Positions 57,706-64,000 of a stretch of 64,000 nt of DNA are shown piece by piece; positions within the stretch are counted from its first letter, which is position 1; each line of letters starts with the position of its first letter. Under the pieces are notes generated by a model. That model searched no databases. It worked only from the letters and a program-made list of their open reading frames with translations, and was not told the origin of the DNA. The translations under genes and the position numbers were made by a program. Origin of the DNA: an uncultured Oligella sp. (lineage in GTDB: Bacteria > Pseudomonadota > Gammaproteobacteria > Burkholderiales > Burkholderiaceae_B). The stretch covers positions 1 to 64,000 of the forward strand of contig CANROD010000007.1 of NCBI GenBank assembly GCA_947632105.1, given 5' to 3'.

Positions 57706-57751
57706 TTCTCTAGGTTATTAAATTAATCTATTAATAATTTAGGAGATAGTA

Positions 57752-58108
57752 ATGACTGAGGCACTCGTAGTGGGCGCGGATCGTTTAGGTAATTTGTTGG
57801 ATCTGCTCAAATCACATAATATTAAAGTTAGACACCATATTACAGGTCGCGAGACTGCGCACCAAAAGCGCGTTGAGCACCTACCAAACGGCACTTCGTT
57901 AGTTATTTTATTGACTGATTTTTTAGGTCATAATGTGATGAAGTCTTATCGTTGTGCTGCTCAGAAAGCGGGAGTTCAGATCATGTGTTGCCGTCGATCC
58001 AAGGGTAGCATGCAGCAGGCATTGGCGCAGTGCGGTTTTGATAGCGTATGTGCGGCTTGTCCTAATAACAAGCTTAATCAAAAGTTAAGCCATCAGCAGG
58101 TTCATTAA
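57752..58108 (+). CDS. DUF2325 domain protein, iron-regulated
   Basis: A 118-residue soluble protein of the DUF2325 family. It starts ALVVGADRLGNLLDLLKSHNI and has LVILLTDFLGHNVM and AAQKAGVQIMCCRRS. The C-terminal cysteines (CGFDSVCAACP) suggest metal or Fe-S binding. The Rossmann-like start recalls NAD-type folds. It has AGGAG 6 bases before ATG and a strong Fur-box promoter, so it should be made when iron is scarce. Function is unknown. A small gene follows. Confidence 0.85.
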   Translation: MTEALVVGADRLGNLLDLLKSHNIKVRHHITGRETAHQKRVEHLPNGTSLVILLTDFLGHNVMKSYRCAAQKAGVQIMCCRRSKGSMQQALAQCGFDSVCAACPNNKLNQKLSHQQVH

Positions 58109-58141
58109 TCTATCCTGGCTTACCAATTAAGGAGCTTGATT

Positions 58142-58321
58142 ATGAGTGGTGCGTTGGTCTTTCAAAAGTGGTTTAGCAGGCTGATTATCTTATTCGTGAT
58201 TTGGAATTGTGTGGGATTACGCTATACGGTTAATCCCGACGTGCCAAGTTCTCAAGGTAGCGTGAGCTTGTTTTTCAAGGAAACCCCTAGCTTAAAGCTT
58301 ATTTATACTGAGTTTAGGTAG
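58142..58321 (+). CDS. Small hypothetical membrane protein downstream of DUF2325
   Basis: A 59-residue protein I do not recognise. It has a hydrophobic segment at about residues 11-28 (FSRLIILFVIWNCVGLRY) and then a polar tail. It has AAGGAG exactly 7 bases before ATG 58142, lies 33 bases after the DUF2325 stop and is followed by a terminator. It is therefore probably a real second gene of the Fur-controlled unit. No homologue can be named without a search. Confidence 0.55.
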   Translation: MSGALVFQKWFSRLIILFVIWNCVGLRYTVNPDVPSSQGSVSLFFKETPSLKLIYTEFR

Positions 58322-58345
58322 GGAGTGATATTACGTACTATGTAC

Positions 58346-58383
58346 AAAAAAGAGCTTCTAGGTTTGATCTAGAAGCTCTTTTA
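58346..58383 (+). terminator. Terminator of the DUF2325 unit
   Basis: AGAGCTTCTAG and CTAGAAGCTCT form an 11-bp stem around GTTTGAT, followed by a T stretch; A residues on the other side make it usable by the convergent nlpC gene. Confidence 0.92.
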
Positions 58384-58420
58384 CGTTAAGTGATGATACT
58401 GCAGAATAACTGTTCAGATA

Positions 58421-59116
58421 CTAGAAGTGGATAACTTTATCAGTATCGTTAAGACGGCGGGCACCGTTCCAGCGTTTGTCCCAGTAAGAACTGATCTTCT
58501 CTACGCGAACAACAGCGCCAGTGCGGGGAGCATGGACAAACTCATTGTTACCCAAGTACACACCAACGTGAGAGTTACGTGCACCACGAGTATTAAAAAA
58601 TACTAAATCACCAGGACGTAATTCGCTACGATCAACTTTTGTGCCAATTTTGGCCTGAGATGCTGCAACACGAGGGATGTTGAGGCCTAAATGTTTATCA
58701 GCAATATAGTGTATTAAACCGCTACAATCAAAACCATTGCTTGGAGAGGTGCCACCAAAGCGATAACGTACACCTAGATAGTTTAAAGCTGCTTGAGCTA
58801 GCTCGCTGGAAGCTGTTGTTGGGGTAGTTAGTTGAAGAGTAGCACCTTGGCCACCTAACTCTGCTTGGGTCTGACTAAGTAGTTGACCAATAGGGTCGAT
58901 GAGATCAGCCTGCCATTCATTGGAGGCAGGCGTGTTATTGAGTGAAATAGTATGAATAGGGTCTGATTGTATAATCAACTCACCGATGGCGTCTCTTTGA
59001 TTATCTGCCAAGCTGACACCGCTAAATGTCAGTCCTGCAATTAGTCCAGTCGGAACCAGTAAATTTTGGCAGAAAACCTGAAACCCACGTGATTTTGCAA
59101 AGTTTAATATCGACAT
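58421..59116 (-). CDS. NlpC/P60 family peptidoglycan endopeptidase
   Basis: A 231-residue C40 cysteine peptidase that cuts peptide stems in the wall. It has an N-terminal hydrophobic signal (about 15-37), a linker, and the catalytic domain. Cys is in GFDCSGLIHY (about residue 130) and His in SHVGVYLGNNEFVHAP, with a third polar residue in the last strand. It resembles Spr/MepS-like enzymes but lacks a lipobox, so periplasmic. Single-gene unit. Confidence 0.9.
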   Translation of the reverse strand: MSILNFAKSRGFQVFCQNLLVPTGLIAGLTFSGVSLADNQRDAIGELIIQSDPIHTISLNNTPASNEWQADLIDPIGQLLSQTQAELGGQGATLQLTTPTTASSELAQAALNYLGVRYRFGGTSPSNGFDCSGLIHYIADKHLGLNIPRVAASQAKIGTKVDRSELRPGDLVFFNTRGARNSHVGVYLGNNEFVHAPRTGAVVRVEKISSYWDKRWNGARRLNDTDKVIHF

Positions 59117-59548
59117 ATCACAAAAAAGGTAACAATATAATTAGAATAGTAAGGTTTTCACTTGCAAGCAAGTATATTGATTCTATATAAATAAACCGTT
59201 ACTTACAAGGCTTGTGGCTGCACTTTAGTTGTTTATTTTGTAAGCTATTAGCTTGCTTTGATGGAATATGTAAGTAATTTTAAATAGCAACTTAAACCTC
59301 TTTGACTCTAATTATCGTGATAGTTTTTTTCTTTATTCTTGATAGCCTTATTTTATGGGCTTGGAAAGAGTTTTATTAAATTATTAAGAGATATTGAGAT
59401 AAGCGAGAAGTAGAAAATTCAACTTAAAAATATCAAATAATATCTTTTTTGATATTTGTCAAATAGTTAAATTATTTATCAAGACTACTTTTTAAGTGTT
59501 TGTTTATATAAACAAATTTTTTGTTCTGCATCGCTAACAATACGTTAT
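59117..59548. other. AT-rich spacer, no gene seen
   Basis: This 430-base stretch between nlpC and the ETF-QO terminator is AT-rich with stops in all frames. I see no gene, RNA or relic. It presumably holds the nlpC promoter. Confidence 0.6.
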
Positions 59549-59584
59549 CAAAAAGCCGTCTATTCTTAAAATAGACGGCTTTAT
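59549..59584 (-). terminator. Terminator of ETF-QO gene
   Basis: AAAGCCGTCTAT and ATAGACGGCTTT pair around a short loop (TCTTAAA), with T residues on the minus-strand 3' side. It lies 36 bases after the ETF-QO stop. Confidence 0.9.
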
Positions 59585-59619
59585 TTGTAGTTTAAATTAA
59601 CTGACTGAAATCTGTCTTA

Positions 59620-61284
59620 CTACATGCCAGAGTAAACAGGTCCTTCGCCACCTTGTGGAGCAACCCAGACGATATTTTGTGTTGGGTCCTTGATGTCACA
59701 GGTTTTGCAGTGTACGCAGTTCTCGGCATTAATTTGTAGTTGGTCCTCGCCATTATCATCTTTGATAAACTCATACACACCAGCAGGGCAGTAACGCTGC
59801 TCAGGACCAGCATATTTACTTAAGTTTACCTTAACTGGTATTGAAGCGTCTTTGAGTGTTAGATGAATCGGTTGATTGTCATCATGGTGAGTGCTTGATA
59901 AGAAGACAGAGCTGAGCCGGTCGAAAGTCAGCTTGCCATCAGGCTTAGGGTACTCGATCTTAGTGCATTCAGCAGCCGGTTTTAAGTACTCGTGATCAGC
60001 CTTCGTGCGGTGAATGGTCCAAGGCATTTTGCCCTTAAAGAGCCACTGCTCAATGCCTGTCATCAAGGCACCTATGTATAGCCCCTTTTTAAACCATTGC
60101 TTGAAGTTACGCGCTTTATTGAGCTCTTCGTGCAACCAAGACTCTTTGAAGGCCTTAGGATAGGCTTCAAGAAGCGGATAGACTGCATTGTCAGCCTCTG
60201 CATCAACGGTTTGCAAAGCATCAAAAATTGCCTCAGCACACATCTTGCCACTCTTAAGTGCAGCATGGCTGCCCTTAATCCGAGAAGCGTTAAGGAAACC
60301 AGCTTCACAGCCCACTAAAGCACCACCAGGGAATACTAGCTCAGGCAATGATAATAAGCCACCTGCCGTGATTGCGCGGGCACCGTAGGAAATACGCTTG
60401 CCTCCCTCAAATACTGGACGAATGTTTGGGTGAGTTTTAAAGCGTTGGAACTCTTCAAAAGGTGATAAGTATGGGTTGGAGTAATCTAAACCAACAACCA
60501 TACCGACCACAACGATATTGTTATCTAGGTGATACAAGAACGTACCACCGTAGGTTTTATTGTCTAAAGGCCAGCCAGAGGTGTGAATTGCTAGGCCGGG
60601 CTTTGATTGCTCCGGACTAACCTCCCACATTTCCTTGATGCCGATGCCATAGCTTTGTGGGTCCGAGTTTTTGGCAAGATCAAATTTGGCAATTAACTCA
60701 CGACCTAATTGTCCGCGTGAACCCTCAGCAAATACAGTGTACTTACCAATCAGCTCGTATCCAGGGGTGTAGTTGTCTGATTGTGTACCGTCACGGTTGA
60801 TACCCATGTCGCCTGTCACAACGCCTTTAACAGCACCGTTGCTATCATAAAGAATCTCAGTCGCAGCAAAACCCGGGAAAATATTAACTCCAAGCTCTTC
60901 TGCTTGCTCACCTAACCATTTAGTTACGTCACCGAGACGAACAATGTAGTTACCATGGTTTTTGAAATTGTCTGGTAAGAAAAACTCGGGTGTTTTTTTT
61001 GCATTTTTTTCACTAAGGAAAAGGAACTGGTCCTCGGTTACCTCAATATTGACGGGGGCGCCGCGTTCCTTCCAATCTGGAATCAATTCATTAAGAGCAA
61101 TAGGATCCATAATGGCGCCGGAAAGAATGTGAGCGCCAATTTCGCCGCCTTTGTCGACCAAACCGATTTCAATTTCTAGATCGCTCTCTGCCGCAAGTTG
61201 TTTTAGGCGTATTGCTGTTGCGAGGCCTGCGGGGCCGCCGCCGACAATCACTACGTCAAATTCCATTGATTCACGTTCACTCAT
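59620..61284 (-). CDS. Electron transfer flavoprotein-ubiquinone oxidoreductase
   Basis: Passes electrons from ETF (fatty and amino acid oxidation) to ubiquinone at the inner membrane. The 554-residue protein has an N-terminal FAD motif VVIVGGGPAGLATAIRL and GAHILSGAIMDP. Membrane-associated helices lie in the middle. The C-terminal 4Fe-4S domain has cysteines in QRYCPAGVYEF and AENCVHCKTCDIKDPTQNI, ending in the typical GPVYSGM. It is a monocistronic gene and lies near the ketone-body CoA-transferase, consistent with acyl-CoA use. Confidence 0.96.
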   Translation of the reverse strand: MSERESMEFDVVIVGGGPAGLATAIRLKQLAAESDLEIEIGLVDKGGEIGAHILSGAIMDPIALNELIPDWKERGAPVNIEVTEDQFLFLSEKNAKKTPEFFLPDNFKNHGNYIVRLGDVTKWLGEQAEELGVNIFPGFAATEILYDSNGAVKGVVTGDMGINRDGTQSDNYTPGYELIGKYTVFAEGSRGQLGRELIAKFDLAKNSDPQSYGIGIKEMWEVSPEQSKPGLAIHTSGWPLDNKTYGGTFLYHLDNNIVVVGMVVGLDYSNPYLSPFEEFQRFKTHPNIRPVFEGGKRISYGARAITAGGLLSLPELVFPGGALVGCEAGFLNASRIKGSHAALKSGKMCAEAIFDALQTVDAEADNAVYPLLEAYPKAFKESWLHEELNKARNFKQWFKKGLYIGALMTGIEQWLFKGKMPWTIHRTKADHEYLKPAAECTKIEYPKPDGKLTFDRLSSVFLSSTHHDDNQPIHLTLKDASIPVKVNLSKYAGPEQRYCPAGVYEFIKDDNGEDQLQINAENCVHCKTCDIKDPTQNIVWVAPQGGEGPVYSGM

Positions 61285-61619
61285 TCCTCTGCTCCTGTCA
61301 TCAGTTTTTATAGATAGACTTGTTTGAGATGTATAATTTATTCATCTTGGTAAAGTTGTTCTTAATCAAGGCTTAATAGCCAAACAAGGCTTTAAAATTT
61401 TAATATTGAATTTAAAGTTGAACTGTCATTTTACTATGATCTATCTTATAAAGGACACTGTTCAAATGCTTGCTAGGTTAATATCTCTGGAAGTAAGTCT
61501 TTAGATAATCGAGAGTATAGGGCTAATGCGCATTTTAAATGTCATTTACTTTCGGTACAATTTTCGCTATTAAATTTTCACCATTATCATTCCCAATGAC
61601 TGGGTTAATTAGGAGAAGT

Positions 61620-62318
61620 ATGGATAAGGTATACGAAAGTGCTACCGCTGCTTTAGAGGGTGTTGTAGCAGATGGTCAAACGATCGGTGTGGGCGGTTTC
61701 GGCTTATGTGGTATCCCGGAGGCGTTGATATCGGCACTACGCGATAGCGGCGTTAAGGATCTTACCTGCGTTAGTAACAACGCTGGTGTAGATGGTTTTG
61801 GTCTAGGTTTGTTACTAGCCACTCGTCAAATAAAAAAAATGATCGCCTCATATGTGGGTGAAAATAAAGAGTTCGAGCGTCAGTACTTATCAGGTGAATT
61901 AGAGCTTGAGTTTAATCCTCAAGGTACCTTAGCTGAGCGTTTGCGTGCTGGCGGTGCCGGTATTCCCGCTTTCTTTACACCAGCAGGAGTAGGTACTCTT
62001 GTTGCCGAGGGCAAAGAGGAGCGTGAGTTTAATGGTAAGCGTTACATCATGGAAACGGGTATTGTGCCTGATGTGTCGTTGGTAAAAGCGAAAGTAGCTG
62101 ACCGTAGCGGTAATCTAATCTTTAATAAAACTGCGCGTAACTTCAACCCTAACGTTGCTACTGCAGGAAAAATTACCGTGGTTGAGGTTGAGGAGGTGGT
62201 TGAGATTGGTGAGTTAGACCCTGACCATATCCATTTGCCGGGTATTTATGTGCACCGCATTGTGGTTAACAATAATCCGGAAAAACGTATTGAACAGCGC
62301 ACTTTGCGTCAAGCTTAA
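61620..62318 (+). CDS. scoA: 3-oxoacid CoA-transferase subunit A
   Basis: Alpha subunit of succinyl-CoA:3-ketoacid CoA-transferase, activating acetoacetate. It has 232 residues from [15 protein letters not shown], with [27 protein letters not shown] and [15 protein letters not shown] 61620 follows AGGAGA, and the resulting length fits ScoA. An in-frame ATG at 61539 would add 27 unconserved residues. The 335 bases upstream show no other gene. Confidence 0.95.
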   Translation: MDKVYESATAALEGVVADGQTIGVGGFGLCGIPEALISALRDSGVKDLTCVSNNAGVDGFGLGLLLATRQIKKMIASYVGENKEFERQYLSGELELEFNPQGTLAERLRAGGAGIPAFFTPAGVGTLVAEGKEEREFNGKRYIMETGIVPDVSLVKAKVADRSGNLIFNKTARNFNPNVATAGKITVVEVEEVVEIGELDPDHIHLPGIYVHRIVVNNNPEKRIEQRTLRQA

Positions 62319-62335
62319 GATAGGGAGGATTTATA

Positions 62336-62980
62336 ATGGCATGGTCTCGTGATCAAATGGCTGCGCGTGCAGCTCAGGAATTAGAAGATGGCTTCTATGT
62401 AAACTTAGGTATCGGTATCCCGACCTTGGTTTCTAACTACGTCCCTAGTGATATTACTGTGTGGTTGCAATCAGAAAATGGTCTGCTAGGTATTGGTCCT
62501 TTCCCAACAGAGGATGAGGTCGATGCTGATCTGATCAACGCTGGTAAGCAAACTGTTACTACTATTCCTGGTTCTTCTTTCTTCTCATCTGCTGACTCGT
62601 TTGCGATGATTCGTGGTGGCAAGATTAACCTCGCTATTTTAGGTGCCATGCAGGTCTCTGAAAACGGCGATTTAGCCAACTGGATGATTCCTGGCAAGAT
62701 GGTCAAGGGGATGGGCGGCGCAATGGACTTGGTGGCAGGTGTACAGCGTGTTGTGGTGGTAATGGACCACGTTGCCAAGAGCAAAGACGGTTCGATTTCT
62801 CTCAAGATTCTGCCCGAGTGTGACTTACCATTAACTGCCGTTGGTGTAGTTGATCTGATTGTGACTGATCTTGGTGTGCTCAAGGTCACTGATGACGGCC
62901 TCAAGGTAATCGAATTGGCACCTGAGGTGACTTTTGAAGAGATTCAAGAAAAAACCGGCGTGACATTAATCCAGGCTTAA
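62336..62980 (+). CDS. scoB: 3-oxoacid CoA-transferase subunit B
   Basis: Beta subunit with the catalytic glutamate E47 ([11 protein letters not shown]), plus [34 protein letters not shown] and [19 protein letters not shown]. The 214-residue length is standard. It begins 17 bases after scoA with GGGAGGA and forms a heterodimer with it. Confidence 0.96.
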   Translation: MAWSRDQMAARAAQELEDGFYVNLGIGIPTLVSNYVPSDITVWLQSENGLLGIGPFPTEDEVDADLINAGKQTVTTIPGSSFFSSADSFAMIRGGKINLAILGAMQVSENGDLANWMIPGKMVKGMGGAMDLVAGVQRVVVVMDHVAKSKDGSISLKILPECDLPLTAVGVVDLIVTDLGVLKVTDDGLKVIELAPEVTFEEIQEKTGVTLIQA

Positions 62981-63003
62981 TTGCTAGCTTGAGCTGATAG
63001 GTT

Positions 63004-63040
63004 AAAGGCGGTAGTGGTGTAAACGATTACCGCCTTTTTG
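63004..63040 (+). terminator. Terminator after scoB
   Basis: AAAGGCGGTA and TACCGCCTTTTT form a GC-rich stem with a T run, 24 bases after the scoB stop; it may also serve the convergent DUF423 gene. Confidence 0.9.
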
Positions 63041-63047
63041 TTGCTCG

Positions 63048-63416
63048 CTACTTTTTAAGCGCAGCGACTAGGATCAGTACCCAGCCAATGAGGAAAAAGA
63101 AACCACCGATGGGTGTAATTAAGCCCAAGTTTCTAACGTCCAGTAGAACAATGGCATAGAGGCTGCCGGAAAATAGTAAGATACCTATCACAAAGGCCCA
63201 ACCAGCCCACTTAGCAATCGCTGGTTTGATATAGCTTACTGCCAATAGGGCGACGGCTAGAAGGGCTAAGCTATGGTACATCTGGTACTGTACACCCGTG
63301 TGCCAGACTTCTAATAGTCTAGGTTCGACCACTTTTGCTAAGCCGTGAGCGCCAAAGGCACCCAATGCCACTGCTAAAAATCCTAAAATTCCCGCTAAAA
63401 CAATGAATGAACGCAC
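63048..63416 (-). CDS. DUF423 family membrane protein
   Basis: A 122-residue protein with four hydrophobic helices and the family pattern GAFGAHGLAK near the N-terminus. W-x-T-x-x-x-Y-Q-M-Y-H-S-L-A (WHTGVQYQMYHSLA) is in the middle, with LFSGSLYAIVL and LGLITPIGGFFFLIGW at the end. E. coli YgdD belongs to the same family; function unknown. Confidence 0.92.
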   Translation of the reverse strand: MRSFIVLAGILGFLAVALGAFGAHGLAKVVEPRLLEVWHTGVQYQMYHSLALLAVALLAVSYIKPAIAKWAGWAFVIGILLFSGSLYAIVLLDVRNLGLITPIGGFFFLIGWVLILVAALKK

Positions 63417-63477
63417 GATAATTTGATCCTATACAATAGTGTGTTTAGAGTTTAACAATTTTACCACCCAAAACGAT

Positions 63478-64000
63478 ATGAAGATTTTAACTGTTCCTCA
63501 ACGAATTCAGGCATTGCGTGAGCAAATGCAGATTCACGGCTTAGACGCATGGTTAGTTTATAGCGCTGATCCGCATTTGTCCGAGTATTTACCGGCGCAT
63601 TGGTCGCAGCGTGAGTATTTAAGCGGATTTACTGGCTCTGCGGCTTATATGGTAGTGACGCAGGATAAGGCTGTGTTGTGGACGGATAGTCGCTATTGGG
63701 TACAAGCAGAGGCGCAGCTTAACGGTTCAGGTATCGAGCTCATGAAGCAGGGTGCGTCGGCAACACCGAGCTTGGAGGATTGGCTCAAGGAACAGCTTTC
63801 TGCAGGTCAAGCAGTCGGTGTTAATGGATTTGCGCTCAGTGTGGCGCAGGCTTTAAGTCTGGAAGAGAGTCTTGGTGAGGCGGAGCTTGAGTTGGTCGTT
63901 GAGCATGAGTTGCTGGATGCTTTTTGGGAGGAGCGTCCAACGCTTCCACAAGCGCCTATTTATGAGCATGAGGCACTGTACGTAGGTTTGCCGCGTCAGC
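63478..64000 (+). CDS. Aminopeptidase P family protein, N-terminal part
   Basis: The gene runs off the window end; 174 residues are visible. They match the N-terminal creatinase-like domain of Xaa-Pro aminopeptidases. Seen are RIQALREQMQIHGLDAWLVYSADPHLSEY, then REYLSGFTGSAAYMVVT and AVLWTDSRYWVQAE. This fits the eukaryote-like, roughly 600-residue aminopeptidase P1 type rather than E. coli PepP. The metal-binding catalytic domain lies outside the window. Confidence 0.88.
   Translation, partial: MKILTVPQRIQALREQMQIHGLDAWLVYSADPHLSEYLPAHWSQREYLSGFTGSAAYMVVTQDKAVLWTDSRYWVQAEAQLNGSGIELMKQGASATPSLEDWLKEQLSAGQAVGVNGFALSVAQALSLEESLGEAELELVVEHELLDAFWEERPTLPQAPIYEHEALYVGLPRQ

Overview
The window looks like chromosome of a moderately low-GC betaproteobacterium. 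The gene order maf / yceD-rpmF-plsX-fabHDG-acpP-fabF-rpoE-mucAB-degP-lepA-lepB-rnc-era-recO, together with pepA-holC, rne/rluC and ETF-QO next to scoAB, is typical of Burkholderiales. The AT-leaning base composition and small intergenic gaps suggest a host-associated Alcaligenaceae lineage (Oligella/Pelistega-like). That placement is inference from gene order and composition, not a database match. No phage, insertion sequence or CRISPR array was seen.

Layout. 1-1650: the 3' part of a tRNA-Ser(UGA) and a cardiolipin synthase. 1667-6358 (minus): a ytcA-mdtN-mdtO-mdtP tripartite efflux operon with an odd repeat-flanked leader. 6600-10480: a Fur-controlled siderophore ABC importer (binding protein, two permeases, ATPase). 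10545-11765: two small acidic proteins (DUF2750-like and SUKH/SMI1-like) that abut a decayed glycerol dehydrogenase fragment. 11926-20116: a giant alpha-2-macroglobulin with an intact thioester, paired with penicillin-binding protein 1C. 20136-22110: a nitrilase-family amidase and class II aldolase. 22317-22950: a decayed cytochrome b561. 23146-30398: serS, yaaA, a succinyl-CoA:acetate CoA-transferase and RNase E.

31183-34922: rluC, a HAD phosphatase, a degenerate MsrQ-like haem protein, an RsmI-like methylase and a Maf pyrophosphatase. 35045-41903: the L32/fatty-acid synthesis operon. 41910-46361: a YgfX-like protein and the sigma-E envelope stress module (rpoE-mucA-mucB-degP). 46444-51334: lepA-lepB-rnc-era-recO. 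51396-52162: a manganese (yybP-ykoY) riboswitch controlling a GDT1/UPF0016 cation exporter. 52223-55389 (minus): a Bax-inhibitor-like protein, and holC with pepA. 55454-58321: lptF without an adjacent lptG, cysB, and a Fur-controlled DUF2325 gene with a small downstream gene. 58421-64000: an NlpC/P60 hydrolase, ETF-QO, scoAB, a DUF423 protein and the start of an aminopeptidase P.

Themes are envelope building and surveillance (cls, A2M/PbpC, FAS II, lptF, RpoE-DegP, LepB, NlpC), metal homeostasis (two Fur sites, one Mn riboswitch), and acyl-CoA/ketone-body metabolism (two CoA-transferases, ETF-QO). I found no obvious unknown multigene defence system. The least explained items are the ytcA leader repeats, the hairpin over the Mn-riboswitch-controlled start codon, the Fur-controlled DUF2325/small-protein pair, the MsrQ-like protein lacking one haem histidine, the missing lptG, and the DUF2750-SUKH pair at a gene-decay junction.
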